Positions 10,872-22,248 of a DNA stretch of 64,000 nucleotides are shown here, one piece after another. Location of the stretch: NCBI RefSeq assembly GCF_026914185.1, contig NC_070575.1:2046001-2110000 (forward strand), written 5' to 3'. A program made the translations under genes and the position numbers. The stretch is from Puccinia triticina. Lineage: Eukaryota > Basidiomycota > Pucciniomycetes > Pucciniales > Pucciniaceae. Positions within the stretch are counted from its first letter, which is position 1. Every line of letters starts with the position of its first letter. Under the pieces are notes generated by a model, which saw only the letters and a program-made list of their open reading frames with translations, made no database searches and was not told the origin of the DNA.

Positions 10872-11821
10872 ATACCCTCCTTGAGCCGCAACCCTCGAGC
10901 AGGATCACTGTAATACTTGTAGCTCCTGATCTAGAGCAGCTACAGACGATCTTAGACCGCCGATTGAACCGCGCGAGCCTAGCGGATCAGACTAGAAGTA
11001 ATATACCTAGCCTGCAGATCCCAAAAGCGCTGTACAAGCGCATCACTACTTCCCCTCCTCTTGTAGAACCGCTGTTCCACGAGTTTAAAAGGAGCTCCAC
11101 TCCACACTGTTTGAGAAATCAACAAACCAAGTTGATACACCAGGGGAGAAAGTGTGGCAATCTCTAGAGAGTGCCCAGCTGTAATTCTATGAGTTGGGAG
11201 GTCTGATGTGAGCTGTGTGTCAGCTGCAATGTATTTCCAACCTTATGTTGAACTCACTGACAATTGCAGTTGATAGTGTGATGCAGTTTTCCATAACTCT
11301 CCTGGCATCTTTACCAATGTTCTTGCTGTTTCCTCCTTTTCTAATTCTGTGGAATTCATGTGTTGTGTGGGATAATGTGTCCTTTGTGTGATTGCTGCAT
11401 CCCACATTTAGGCAGCGTGAGCACCAGGGGTGTCCAGGGATAATGAGCCAGACTTGGTTCAGTCAAGAGTGTACATAAGGTGGAAACAAACAGTGTATCC
11501 AAACAGTCACGACATGGAAAAAACGTGCAAGCACCTTTGCACCTTAAAACATGAAACACAGGGAGGGGAATTTGTGCACAGCTCAGATGGGGGCATGTTC
11601 ATGTTCACTACTGTCAGCCGCTCCTGTGCAATTCAAAATTCTTGCAGGTGGAGCAATGCTTGCCTGCTAGTTGCAATTTGAATTTGATCCCAAGGTCACC
11701 CAGGATGCACAAACATGTCATCATGACTGAGGACTGCTTCTTGCGGAAATGCTGACCTTTTGTGAAGGTCCTGCGCCTTCCCCCCCCTTGGAATAGGTCC
11801 CTAGGCTTCTTATCCTGATCA
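10872..11821. other. Intergenic; conserved repeat end near 11130
   Basis: No gene was recognised. At about 11137-11172 the sequence CACCAGGGGAGAAAGTGTGG followed by TCTCTAGAGAGTGCC matches, in inverted orientation, the sequence at 63096-63137, so the two sites share a repeat family. Confidence 0.5.
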
Positions 11822-11825
11822 ACGT

Positions 11826-12865
11826 TGAGAGACTCCTGTCCGTACAAGCGGAGGCAGTCGTGTGAGGGGATGGGTGCTGTTTAGGCTGCCCTCGTGGCTG
11901 GGTGGTCTGTGGTGATGAGCGCTGAAAATGGGGGGGATCAGGGATAGCTATTGGGTTTTGGGTGGTTTTGAGAAGTTCGCCGGGGGTTTGGATCCTCGGC
12001 GGCGGTTGTTTTGTTTGAGGGGAAGGGAGATGTGATCTTAAGGAAGAGGAAGGAAAAAGATCCGGAAAACTCTGATGAAGGATGATCGGCGGGCGGAGCC
12101 CGTAAGTTGAAACTCTGAAGATAGGATCTATAAGCTCAGTGATGGTCCGTATTCCGGGGATCAGAATGCCATGGCCACCCATCATCCAAGTTCGAGCTGA
12201 ACTTGGACTCCGGGCAACATGTCACATACATTTCATCACATCCTCCGCGCGCTACACGCGCACACACTCACAACAAACAAGATAAAAAAGAAGAAAGGAA
12301 ACAACACAAGGGAAAATTAAGGAAAACACAGCGTGATGAGTCAGGAAGAAAAGAACCAGAGGGAGGAAAATAAAAAGAGGAAAGAGAAAACAGAAAACAC
12401 TCAAGACAGGCAGAACAAACAGAAGAGAAAGAAATCAGAAACAAACAAGGAAATAAACCCACATCAGGCGCTGTGTTAGGACCAAGAAAGCTGAAGAGGC
12501 ATGGGGAACTGAGAAGGAAGGGAGATGGGAAAATGGACAGAAGGAAAAGGAGAGATAGGGGAGCCAGTTGAAGGTGGAAATGTGATGAGAAGAGATCTTG
12601 AGGCCCGGGGAGTCGGGACTGCACCATAACTTTCATTGAGTCGCGGGACCCAATGTCGGATTACCTAATCAACTTTCATTGAGTCGCGGGACCCAATGTC
12701 GGATTACCTAATCAACTTTCATTGAGTCGCGGGACCCAATGACGGATTTCTGTCCACCCCAGCGTGGAAATTGAGTCTTGGGAAGTGAAAATAAACTTGA
12801 GTCTTGATGATCCTGCTGGCGGCGGTGATGCTCCTGAATAGCTGGCCACGAGAGGGGCCACCACA
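11826..12865 (-). repeat. 3' LTR of gypsy 1
   Basis: Identical by eye to 19206-20245 over all 1,040 bp (constant offset of 7,380). On the plus strand it runs TGAGAGACTCC to CCACCACA. It contains a 43-bp direct repeat near its U3 end and a T-rich 122-codon frame on the element's sense strand (12636-12268) that encodes a hydrophobic sequence and may be incidental. Confidence 0.95.
12628..12742. repeat. 43-bp tandem repeat in LTR (x2.7)
   Basis: Units start at 12628, 12671 and 12714 and contain TTTCATTGAGTCGCGGGACC. The same array is at 20008-20122 in the other LTR. In the element's orientation it lies in U3, the position of enhancer repeats in many LTR elements. Regulatory function is inferred. 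Confidence 0.85.
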
Positions 12866-12973
12866 TCCACCCACCACTTGGAGTCTGTCCCCAGACTCCT
12901 TCGACGGATTCGCGGCCAAGAGAGAGAGGGAAAACCTAAAGAAAGCGGAAAGAGGAGGGGTCCCCGCGGGCGG

Positions 12974-13052
12974 CTCACAACAGTGGCTGGAGTAGAGCTT
13001 ACGACGAAGGTGGCAGTAGAGCCCGAGGTGCATACTAAGGAGGGGGACTTAC
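12974..13052 (-). other. GTAAGT module d, gypsy 1
   Basis: 79-nt module starting GTAAGT and ending GTGAG on the element strand, located exactly at the end of pol. The pol stop TAA is formed by the bases of the GTAAGT (AAG-TAA-GT). The internal sequence GCACCTCGGG and the end block GCCACTGTTGTGAGC match the other modules. Confidence 0.8.
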
Positions 13053-15758
13053 TTTTGGTCAGTAATGCCCCCACGCGGAAAGTACCGCTTGACCTGATCC
13101 GCCGCGAAACGGCGTTTGAGCTCCGTCCCATCAAGCTCCGCGAGGACGTAAGAACCCCCTTGAACCTGCTTGACAATTCGGTAGGGGCCGTTCCACTTGT
13201 GGGCGAAAAGCTGCCCCCATTGCACTTCTAGAGATCGGTTGTAGGCGAGGACGAGGTCGCCAGACTGGAGCAGATGCCGAAATTTCCCGAAGTTCTTCTC
13301 TTGCCAGTATCGAACGGACTCTTCACGCGAATTCATCATCCTCTCGTACGCAAGACGCCGAGAATCTTTGCTCCTCTCAAGCTGCTTGGACCGTGCTACC
13401 AAGAGATCCGTCGTGTCGCGGACTTCTTCCCAGTCGACGCCGAGGTAGGATTCAATGTCCAAATCAATTGGCAGGGCCGCACGCTGCCCGAAGACAAGCT
13501 CATACGGGGAATAACCCGTCGTGCGCTTAGTTGAAATACGATCGGCAAACAAGACCAAAGGCAGGAACTTCCGGCAGTTCTTGCCCGACTCGCCCGCCAG
13601 CTTGACTAACGCCGCTTTCAGAGGGCCGTGTCCCCGCTCAACCATACCCTGTCCTTCGGGGTAGTAGGGCGTAGAGACTCGATGCTGACCCGGCAATGAC
13701 CGCAGCATATCCGCTAGGGCTCCGCCGAATTCGGAGCCACCATCCGTTGAGTAAGAGCGCGCCAAACCGTAGCGCATAGTCCAGTTTTCCTGGAGGAAAG
13801 TTGCGACCGCCTCGGAGGTGAGATTATTGAGAAACTTTGCCTCCACCCAACCGGAAAAGTCGTCTCGAGCGACGATCAAGTACTTGGCACCTCCCGCTTT
13901 GATGTGGACGGCGTCCATTGATACTCGTCCGAACACCGTTTCTTCTCCAGTCGGATAGCGCGGCTCCAGAGGCCGCCGTACGTCTCTCTTCTGACAGGCT
14001 TCGCAGCTTTGACACCAACACGCGACTGCCTGTTTAAGTGCCGGCCACCAAAATCAATCCGCAATCCGGCGATAGGTCTCTGCGACGCCACGGTGGCCAA
14101 GATCCTCGTGTAGCTTCTCCAAAATCTCCTCTTGCTTGCTAGACAAGGTAACAACAATCTGAGGTAGCGGACTGGATCGTTTCATGAGCCGTTTTGCCTG
14201 CACAAAAAAACCTGAGGATTTGCGCTTGAGCGCCTGGAACTCCTTAGCGCTCAAGCCAGGCGGGCGAACCAAAGTCATGAGATACTGTTCAAGCTTCCGC
14301 CAGAAACCCTCCTGATACCCGTCATAAGACTGGTCGGAGCCGACTGAGTATGCTTGCAGAGGTCAAACGTGCGGCGTGTCTTCGTCAAAGTCAGAAAGAG
14401 GTGGATCGGAGTCAGCGTCCCCTTGAGGGCGCCTAGAAAGACTATCGGGCAATGTGAACGCCTTGCCGGGCCGATGGACGATGTAGAAGGAAAATAGCTG
14501 GATGAAGGCGACCCAACGGGTCATGGGCGCGTTCGGCAAACTCGGCGCGTTAATCATTTGAATGAGTGACTGCGCATCAACCTGGAGCTCGAAGTGCTGA
14601 CCCCACAGGACCGTCTGTAGCTTTTTTAGTATCCTAGCCACCCCGCAGAGCTCCAGCTTGGGTTGGGAATAGCGAGACTCCACGTCCGAAAATAGAAGAG
14701 ATTCATACAGGGCAGGCCGATCTCGGCCCTCCAAATCCGCCTGTGTGAGCACGGCTCCCGCAGCATGAGAACTCGAATCCACGGCAAGCTTAATCAGCCC
14801 TGCTTCCGGCCCGTAGTGATCGGGGATCTCTTCCTGCAAAATCCACAACATCTGCGCCTGGTAGACGGCAACAGAGTTGGTGGCTCCTTGAGGGAGACGT
14901 GTGAGCTGGAATCGGCCAAGAGGGGTGTCAAAGGTCGTGAGAGGGCGAGAAATAGGGTCCAGCGCGCGCTCGTCGTAGCCGCCCATGATGTCGCCAAGCC
15001 CGTAGCATGCTTGACCAGAAAAAGACTCTACAAACTCTTCGGTAGCCGGGGGAACACCGGCGTCCTTAACCGTAACCCTGTTCAATGGTTGAAGATCGTG
15101 GACGATGCGCAGTTTGCCGTTGCTCTTGAGGACACAGAATACCGGGCTTGAGTAAGAAGATGTCGATTGCTCATATAGGCCGGTCTTGACCCGCTCTCGA
15201 ATCAGCTTGGTATACTCGTCGAGCTTTGCGGCCGGGATGGGGATCTTGCGCTTCTGCCAAGGCTCGTGCTCGATGACCGGAATGATGTATGGGAGCCCGT
15301 AAGACTCCTTCAGCAACCCTCGCTCCGCTTCAGTGAAAGCGATGGCCATATTGCGCTCCGCAAGAACATTCTTGATGAGGTTCAGCTCGTCCGGGTACAG
15401 CCAACCCTTGGGCCCGAAATTGACGACAGAGAGCCGCTCCGCCGTAACTCTTCCTTTGGGAACAAAAGGTCCCGCCAACGAGCGAGGCAGTTTCTGGTAC
15501 GGATCGCGAGACAAAGGAGGGCGCTGAAGCGGAGGATTTAGGTTTTGCGGCATGGGTTGATTCACCGGCTTGACTTTCCGAGCCACAGGCTTGTATTTGG
15601 CGGCGAAGGACAGAAAGGAGCCTTCCCTCCACGCATCCACAAGAGCTGACTGAGCGCCGTGATTGAGGCCATACTCGAGTAAACGCCAAGTCCGATGCTC
15701 CGCGCCATTTTCAAACGCCGCCTTCTCTGAGAACGAAAAACCGAAAGGAGATTTGCGG

Positions 15759-15835
15759 CTCACGAGTGTGGCTAGAGTAGGGTTTTTACGACGTGCAGAG
15801 AGACCCTCGGAGGTGCAACTATGGGAGGAACTTAC
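15759..15835 (-). other. GTAAGT module c, gypsy 1
   Basis: 77-nt module (GTAAGTTCCTCCC to CACACTCGTGAG) inside the pol linker just before the conserved segment upstream of RT. It is translated through without a stop in the pol frame. Confidence 0.75.
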
Positions 15836-15904
15836 TTCTACGTCTCCCAACCTCCGCGAAACACCAAATTCCGACACGCCACCCTTGCATTCCAGCCGGT
15901 AAGT

Positions 15905-16135
15905 ACCTAGTTTCACCTGATTGCAGAGGATCTTTAGTTTATCCTCGTCGCGGAGGCTCGGAAGTTTACCCTCATTGCGGAGGCCGTCACAAGACGTAAA
16001 TAGTTTAGCCTCTTCACGGAGGGGGAGTAGTTTATTCTCTTCGCGGAGACCGTCGAGGGATGAATTTAGTTTATTCTCATTGCGGAGACGAGAGTCGAGG
16101 GCTAGTTTAGTCTCGTTGCGGAGACGAGACGAGAG
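15905..16135 (-). repeat. LRxExKL-repeat region in pol linker
   Basis: In the pol frame, about seven copies of a motif of the form LR(N/E/D)ExKL follow one another (for example LRNETKL, LRNENKL, LREEAKL, LRDEDKL). The DNA repeat is visible as recurring GCGGAGRCGAG-like blocks on the plus strand. The same region with five or more copies exists in gypsy 2 at about 48858-49060. Confidence 0.8.
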
Positions 16136-16184
16136 AGGAAGGGAGTTGCCTGGACTGGGAAACAAACAAAGGTCCGGCGAGTCG

Positions 16185-16264
16185 CTCACGAGTGTGGCCA
16201 ATGGTAATGTTTTCGATTTGACGGTAGAATCTACCCGGAGATGCATACCATGGAGGGGACTTAC
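16185..16264 (-). other. GTAAGT module b, gypsy 1
   Basis: 80-nt module (GTAAGTCCCCTCC, then GCATCTCCGGG, ending CACACTCGTGAG) in the pol linker, about 340 nt after the gag stop. It is translated through in the pol frame. Confidence 0.75.
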
Positions 16265-16599
16265 TTTTGTACCTTGTGCCCCCGCGGAAAGCCCATGCTG
16301 CAAATCCACTCCCGCGCTAGCAGCGCGCGGCCGGAGGGTCCTTCTTGAAAAGTCGAGAGAAGGCGATTTTGAGAGAGACGGAAACGGAGACTGAAAGACC
16401 GACGAAACAAATTTTTTTGATGGGTTTTGATTTTGCTGATGTTTTTGAGCTTTGATGTTTTGAGCGGACGAAATGGAAGACGGAGTTTGAAAACAAGTTG
16501 AAAAGAAACTACCACTGTGGGCCTCTAGGGGTCGAGTTGAATCCGCTGACAGAGTGCGAGGCCCTAAATTAAAACTGCCGGCTAGTGGACCAACCCCCT

Positions 16600-18768
16600 T
16601 CATAAAAAAGACGGGTCCTCCGCCCCCTCGGGCAACTCCAGAATGCGCCCACAGTGAGTCAAGACTGCCTTCCAACCATGCGCCGGAAATTCCCGCTCCC
16701 ACCGACCCTTCTCGACCGGGCAGAGTGAGAACTCCATGTTCCTGCCCTCGGAATCGGGAAGGATGATCCTCTCCCCCGCGGTGGGGGAAAACAAAAGGGT
16801 TGCCTCGAAATCCATTAAGAAAGGCCGACCTAGGATAAAGGGACTCTCCTGGCGGGGAATCCAGAAGTGGCAGTTGCCCGCAATGGTCTTTCCTACCCGG
16901 ATCGGAACGTCCTCCGCGACTCCAATCAACTTGCAGGCCTGATTGTTGATGCCATATACCGCGGAGCTAAAATTGACCCGCGGTGTGAGGTTGAAACGAT
17001 TTGCCAGACTGTCTGAGATGATATTGAGCTGCGAGCCTGAGTCGATCAACGGAGACGCCGTATTCTCGCCTGCTCCGACCAAACACGCTAGATAACCTAA
17101 TGGACAGGAGTATAGACAGGGGTCCGGCGAGGATTCTCTGAACTCGCGACCCTCCGCCAAAGTGCCCGAATGCACCTTCAACTCTTCTGGGCCTACCTCC
17201 ACGCGACGCCGCGAGACCCATTTTTTAACGCCATCCGATACCGCCGGAGAGACTGAGCAGATTTCCGCTACTGTCGTCGTGACTGGAAGCTCAAAGATCT
17301 TCTTGACGAAACCCTCCACCGCGTCTGGGTGGTCCCGTGAGACGTCCCGCTCGAAGCGGACCTTCGGCTGCGCTACCGCACCCTTAGGCGGTGTGACTGG
17401 CCTGACTGGAGAGTCCTTTGGCGGAGAGGGCTGGGGATTGGGATCTTTCATAATCCGCTCGAAAAGTTCCTGCTCGTCCACTACATCAGGCTCCGTGGGA
17501 CCGCTAGGAGCAGCTGCTGGCTTGCGAAGCGGCCGCTTAGCCTGGGATGGCGGAGCCAAAGGAGCTTTGTAAGGCCTCGACTCCTCATGTCTCTTCCTGC
17601 CTGCCGCTTCCGAGTCGTACCCACCCGAGAACGATTGAGATGAAACCGCAGGGGGGTACCATTGCTCCAAAGACCCACAGCTGGCCTTAAACTCCACGGA
17701 GGCCGAGTGAGATGACGGACGAGGCCCGGGAGACTGAGCCCGAGAACTTGACTCCTGATTGGATGGAAAGGAGGCCACTACGTGGCGGATTGGGCGAGTG
17801 CGATCGAAAGGAATGAGCGCCCCGTTGGGCAGGAAGAAGTTATTACCCTTCTTCTCGACTAGACCCGCCTCCTGATCCTTCTGTAGTTCGGCGCAGCGGA
17901 GGGTTCCGTGATTCTCTCGATGGCAGTAATAACAAATCATCGGCCCCCTTTCCGTCGATGAGCTTGTCTTCGCGCCTCCTTGCTTCATGAACTGCTCGAA
18001 TGCTTTAAACATTTTAGTGAGGTCTTCCATTGATGTTTCTGGTTTGGGGGACGAAGAAGCGGCTGAGGGCCGCTGATTGGAGAGCATCTTCTTCATAGTT
18101 TCGTTCGCCTCCTGAAAGGGAGCCGCTACAGGAGCTGATGATCGCATATCCTCAAAGGAGAGGGAGATCTGTCCCTTCATGACAGTATCTACAGCGCTGC
18201 GGAGGGTTTTGAAGGATGGGAGCCTGGCGCGGTTATCGACCGTCACCACCAGCGTGTTATCCTTGATCAGTTGATCCCTAATGCGACCCTGAAAACCCGT
18301 TGAGAACACCTGATAGAACTGCTTTTTCAGCTCTTCCTCGGATTCGACATGATTTTTCGAGACTAAATAGGCCTGGATAGGGTCCCACGATTTGCGGAAG
18401 TGATGATAATCCGCTACAGAGGAGACACCGCCCTTCTTTGTCCATTTATCAACTAGATTTGCAACGTCGCGCTCTGTGAAAACTGCCGTGTCCACGTCCG
18501 CCCAATAGGCGAGCATGGCTGCCTTCAGTTTGGACCAGTCGGGCGGCTTATGCCCCTCCAAAGCCTCGAGAACAGCTCTTGTCTCGCCATTCTCGACGAA
18601 ACGCACGACTTGACGGGCCTTGTCGTAATCTGAGGCTTCGTCTAGCTCGGCCGCTAGCTCGTGGTCGTCTAGAAACCGCTCAACGTTTGAGCCGTCAAAC
18701 TTCAGACCGTCTTGCGGTTTTATTTTCTTCATTTTGACGGGTCGAGGATCTCCCACTGCGTCGGCCAT
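16600..18768 (-). CDS. Gag-protease of gypsy 1
   Basis: 722 aa from the ATG at 18768. Residues 1-230 are the gag capsid-like part. C279, C282, H287 and C292 form a CX2CX4HX4C zinc knuckle. A retropepsin-like active site DSG is at residues 576-578 (PLIDSGSQLN) followed by a typical flap and ILGRPFLMDF. Protease is therefore encoded in the gag frame rather than with RT. The frame is fully open, unlike the gag of gypsy 2, which has a stop. Expression of pol needs a -1 shift or another mechanism. Confidence 0.93.
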   Translation of the reverse strand: MADAVGDPRPVKMKKIKPQDGLKFDGSNVERFLDDHELAAELDEASDYDKARQVVRFVENGETRAVLEALEGHKPPDWSKLKAAMLAYWADVDTAVFTERDVANLVDKWTKKGGVSSVADYHHFRKSWDPIQAYLVSKNHVESEEELKKQFYQVFSTGFQGRIRDQLIKDNTLVVTVDNRARLPSFKTLRSAVDTVMKGQISLSFEDMRSSAPVAAPFQEANETMKKMLSNQRPSAASSSPKPETSMEDLTKMFKAFEQFMKQGGAKTSSSTERGPMICYYCHRENHGTLRCAELQKDQEAGLVEKKGNNFFLPNGALIPFDRTRPIRHVVASFPSNQESSSRAQSPGPRPSSHSASVEFKASCGSLEQWYPPAVSSQSFSGGYDSEAAGRKRHEESRPYKAPLAPPSQAKRPLRKPAAAPSGPTEPDVVDEQELFERIMKDPNPQPSPPKDSPVRPVTPPKGAVAQPKVRFERDVSRDHPDAVEGFVKKIFELPVTTTVAEICSVSPAVSDGVKKWVSRRRVEVGPEELKVHSGTLAEGREFRESSPDPCLYSCPLGYLACLVGAGENTASPLIDSGSQLNIISDSLANRFNLTPRVNFSSAVYGINNQACKLIGVAEDVPIRVGKTIAGNCHFWIPRQESPFILGRPFLMDFEATLLFSPTAGERIILPDSEGRNMEFSLCPVEKGRWEREFPAHGWKAVLTHCGRILELPEGAEDPSFL

Positions 18769-18812
18769 TGCAAGCGATCTGAAATTGGAAACAGCCAGGC
18801 GAACGTGGGCGG

Positions 18813-18882
18813 CTCACGAAGTGGCGATGATGCTTTGACAATGTAGAAACTTCGGCGGTGCTACTAAGTGGAGGGGACTTAC
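18813..18882 (-). other. GTAAGT module a, gypsy 1 leader
   Basis: 70-nt module in the untranslated leader between primer site and gag ATG: GTAAGTCCCCTCC at its start and CCACTTCGTGAGCCGC at its end. On the element strand a TTTCAG acceptor-like site lies about 15 nt before the gag ATG. Confidence 0.75.
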
Positions 18883-19152
18883 TTTTATACCCCTAATGCC
18901 CCGCTGCTGAACACCTAAAAAAAAAAAACAAGAAAAAGAAAGAAGCCGGATCCTGAAACTACTTGATCCAATGAAACGAGGGCTAGTCCTCTAGAAGAGT
19001 GGCGAGCGACGGATGCGGTCGGTACTTGAGAGTGGCGGAGGGAGAAGAGCCGAATAGGTTCAGCCAAGATTCTCAGGAATTTCGATGGATGATAGTGTCA
19101 AGAAGAAAAAACAAAGAAGATATAACCGCCGAACGGCCTCAAAACCACAGTA

Positions 19153-19203
19153 GCGAGACTGTAAATCTTGAGGTCGCTGGTTTGATCCCGGCTCGGGGGA
19201 CCA
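19153..19203 (-). other. Primer-binding site, 51 nt, tRNA-Tyr 3' half
   Basis: Read on the plus strand, this is the 3' half of a tRNA with anticodon loop ACTGTAA, anticodon arm GCGAGACTGTAAATC, T arm and terminal CCA, consistent with tRNA-Tyr(GUA). It lies 2 nt from the LTR. On the element strand it begins TGGTCCCCCGAGCC. The 5' half of the tRNA is absent, so this is a primer site, not a tRNA gene. Confidence 0.85.
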
Positions 19204-19205
19204 AA

Positions 19206-20245
19206 TGAGAGACTCCTGTCCGTACAAGCGGAGGCAGTCGTGTGAGGGGATGGGTGCTGTTTAGGCTGCCCTCGTGGCTGGGTGGTCTGTGGTGATGAGC
19301 GCTGAAAATGGGGGGGATCAGGGATAGCTATTGGGTTTTGGGTGGTTTTGAGAAGTTCGCCGGGGGTTTGGATCCTCGGCGGCGGTTGTTTTGTTTGAGG
19401 GGAAGGGAGATGTGATCTTAAGGAAGAGGAAGGAAAAAGATCCGGAAAACTCTGATGAAGGATGATCGGCGGGCGGAGCCCGTAAGTTGAAACTCTGAAG
19501 ATAGGATCTATAAGCTCAGTGATGGTCCGTATTCCGGGGATCAGAATGCCATGGCCACCCATCATCCAAGTTCGAGCTGAACTTGGACTCCGGGCAACAT
19601 GTCACATACATTTCATCACATCCTCCGCGCGCTACACGCGCACACACTCACAACAAACAAGATAAAAAAGAAGAAAGGAAACAACACAAGGGAAAATTAA
19701 GGAAAACACAGCGTGATGAGTCAGGAAGAAAAGAACCAGAGGGAGGAAAATAAAAAGAGGAAAGAGAAAACAGAAAACACTCAAGACAGGCAGAACAAAC
19801 AGAAGAGAAAGAAATCAGAAACAAACAAGGAAATAAACCCACATCAGGCGCTGTGTTAGGACCAAGAAAGCTGAAGAGGCATGGGGAACTGAGAAGGAAG
19901 GGAGATGGGAAAATGGACAGAAGGAAAAGGAGAGATAGGGGAGCCAGTTGAAGGTGGAAATGTGATGAGAAGAGATCTTGAGGCCCGGGGAGTCGGGACT
20001 GCACCATAACTTTCATTGAGTCGCGGGACCCAATGTCGGATTACCTAATCAACTTTCATTGAGTCGCGGGACCCAATGTCGGATTACCTAATCAACTTTC
20101 ATTGAGTCGCGGGACCCAATGACGGATTTCTGTCCACCCCAGCGTGGAAATTGAGTCTTGGGAAGTGAAAATAAACTTGAGTCTTGATGATCCTGCTGGC
20201 GGCGGTGATGCTCCTGAATAGCTGGCCACGAGAGGGGCCACCACA
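19206..20245 (-). repeat. 5' LTR of gypsy 1
   Basis: Identical by eye to 11826-12865, including the 43-bp repeats (20008-20122). As the upstream LTR in element orientation it should hold the promoter. A TATA box was not placed with confidence. Confidence 0.95.
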
Positions 20246-20510
20246 ACGTGAGGTTGTCAGTTGTCTTTTTTTGACAATGTGTTCCATCTTAGTTGTGAAG
20301 AAGTGACTGGACCCACCAGTGTTTCTGTTGCGGAGGCCAGTTGAGCTGCGTCTAGCTAAATTGCAGGAGCTGAAAGCTATTGTGCAATATTGATAAATAA
20401 CAGTCTAGGTTCTCACATCCGCATCGCTCCTTTGCATGTGGGTGCGTGAGCCCAGCTAGCTGAACTGTTCATACACATGTTCCCCCCTGCATGTTCACTC
20501 GTAACAAATA

Positions 20511-20703
20511 GGGGGGTTCACGTTGCAAAAAAAGCAATGCTGATTTCGTCTGCTCATGCACCTGTGAGTAAGGTTTATGCCTTGCAGATTGCTTCCAAAG
20601 GGGAGCTGCCCAGCCAAACCTTTTTGCTTTCTCACAATTTTCAAAAGCTGCATCTGCTGGTTTTGGTTGCTGACTTTCGAAATCAGCCTTACGTGAACCC
20701 CCC
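20511..20703. mobile_element. Small MITE-like element
   Basis: TAGGGGGGTTCACGT (20509-20523) is mirrored by ACGTGAACCCCCCTA (20691-20705), giving an element of about 193 bp with TA at each end as a possible target duplication. GTAACAAA occurs outside both ends. No coding content. Confidence 0.55.
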
Positions 20704-20705
20704 TA

Positions 20706-21281
20706 ATGTAACAAATGTTTGAGCTACGATCTGGTGCATCAACAAAACAACAGCTATGCTGACCGTTAGCGGAGTGGTTGGGGATGTTTGTGAGGATGCC
20801 TCCTTGTTGGTAATCTTGTGGATTGCAGGATGGTGGTAACATGTTATGTAACCAACCTGTAAAGGCTGTTTGCGTTCCCATCCAGAATAACAGAGATATC
20901 ATACACAGCCCCAACGGCCGGCCAAACAATGCGCCGTGAACGACGCTTTTTGTGCGTTTTCCGCAATATATTGGATTCAGACAACATTGTTCTTGACTTT
21001 CCACAATCAGTCAATTGGTGTAAGCAGGAACCAACCTGTTGGTCTTATCATAATTGACACACTTTCCAGCCAGAGCTATGATGAGCACATACTGTCTGGG
21101 CCAATTCATGATTCCTATACCATCTCCTCCACACTTACAAGACAGCAACATTCCCCAGGTTGGCTTTGTGCAGCAAAGTCGCCGGCGAGTGCACATTTAT
21201 TGGGCACAGAAGCGGATAGGTGATCTAAGCGATACTGCAAGTGAACACCTTGGTCCGTTACTAGGGCCAATATTGACTTGT
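20706..21281. other. Region before the SNF2 remnant
   Basis: Plus-strand open frames run through 21054-21599 and may include an upstream exon of the SNF2 gene, but no domain was recognised and the exon limits cannot be set. Confidence 0.35.
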
Positions 21282-22248
21282 TCAACTCCTGCTACCGGTC
21301 GCGAGATTTCCCCCACCGATCCCAATCTCATCAAGATAAAAGCCTTTGTAGTGACCCTTCCTGGCGCCCAGCTCGAGCTCCGAGGTTGTGTCTTTAGTCG
21401 TTACGAAAATGTCACCCTTGTCAAGACCGCTTTCGAGGCTGCACAGGTGGAGATAACACCAATCTGGAACTATAACCCCAGCATCTTTTTTGAAATTCCA
21501 CACTTGACTGGTCACCATGCGGAGGATGGTGGGATTGCAGATGAGGATTGGCTTGCTCCAACTCTTTGCCTTTGTCGGACCACTCTAAAACCCCACTAGC
21601 TGACGGCACTCTGATTCCTCCGAAATAACAAATCCTTGAACAACGACCTGGCGCTAGTTTGGAATCACCCCACCAACGCCTGGCTTCGCGCCTTGACATA
21701 TCAGGCTGGGATTGAGACAATGGCCAATTTAACGGTTTCAAGGTCCCGTGGATTGATACTTGCCGACGACATGGGTCTGTGCAAGACACTGACCACACTC
21801 GCTTATATTCTGGCCACTCATGATGCAGCAGTGGATTATCACTGGGCCAAATGGATACACCAATCAGCTGCGTCTCTGGTGATATGCCCCCTGGCAACCT
21901 TATCAAATTGGGAGGCCAAAATCAAGCTTCACTTTGAAGCTAACACTATCCCCTACCTAGTATTTCATGGACAACTGCGGCAACAGTGCAGTAGAGAGCA
22001 CCTACAGTCTGTCCTGGTGGTTTTGACGACCTACAAGATGATTTCCAAGAGTGCGAATGGGTCACAGACAAGTCAACTTACCATTGAATCTCTTCATCTT
22101 CGCTGGTTCAGAATTGTCATGGACAAAGCGCAGCAAGTCAAGACATTCCTGTGCTTTTCATCTCAGCGCAAAAAAACTGACGTTTGTCCATTAGCCTGAT
22201 GAGGAATCCTGATGCAAACCGAACCCGTAGTATTCAGCAACTGCAGTC
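21282..22248 (+). pseudogene. SNF2-family helicase, 5' part, decayed
   Basis: From about 21636 the frame carries the N-terminal ATPase core of a Rad5/HLTF-like SNF2 protein: motif I as LADDMGLCKT (family GLGKT, so G to C at the Walker A), motif Ia region VICPLATLSNWEAK, and motif II region RWFRIVMDKAQ (family DEAH; two of four residues changed). The frame at 21282-21599 upstream is in the same phase but separated by stops. At 22248 the gene is cut by copia 1; the reading frame resumes at 27778. Altered ATP-binding and hydrolysis residues make activity unlikely even without the insertion. Confidence 0.85.

Larger units (their letters stand above)
13049..16702 (-). pseudogene. Pol of gypsy 1 (RT, RNase H, integrase), broken
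   Basis: One continuous frame, read from about 16702 to the stop at 13049, is interrupted by TGA codons at 14365-14363 and 14056-14054. Order: a 350-codon N-terminal linker with LRxExKL repeats, a partial RT (ending after AVYQAQMLWILQEE), RNase H (LAVDSSSHAAGAV to RPGKAFTLPDSLSRRP), a HHCC zinc segment, the integrase core (SMDAVH, STDGGSEFGG, GMVERGHGPLK) and a GPY/F-type end (WNGPYRIV). Compared with gypsy 2, about 170 residues are missing between the RT and RNase H, including the catalytic Asp pair. The frame is offset by -1 relative to gag and overlaps it by about 100 nt. Both stops are consistent with CGA to TGA changes in TCG context. Confidence 0.92.
11826..20245 (-). mobile_element. 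Ty3/gypsy element 1, complete but defective
   Basis: An 8,420-bp LTR retrotransposon reading on the minus strand. It has identical 1,040-bp LTRs, a tRNA-Tyr-type primer site, gag-protease and a degenerate pol. The flanking ACGT (11822-11825 and 20246-20249) is a 4-bp target duplication if the LTRs are TG..CA. A 5-bp duplication is possible if the ambiguous terminal base is assigned differently. Pol has an internal deletion and two in-frame stops, so this copy cannot move by itself. Confidence 0.95.

Noticed and set aside
12268..12636. 122-codon hydrophobic frame in the gypsy 1 LTR as a gene
   Set aside because: Low-complexity product of a T-rich strand; LTR identity means conservation cannot be tested here.
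13274..13534. Plus-strand frames across the gypsy 1 pol
   Set aside because: Shadows of the minus-strand pol, which carries the recognisable domains.
19120..19206. Apparent tRNA-Tyr gene next to the gypsy 1 LTR
   Set aside because: Only the 3' half of a tRNA is present and it adjoins the LTR at the primer-site position; the same arrangement recurs in gypsy 2.
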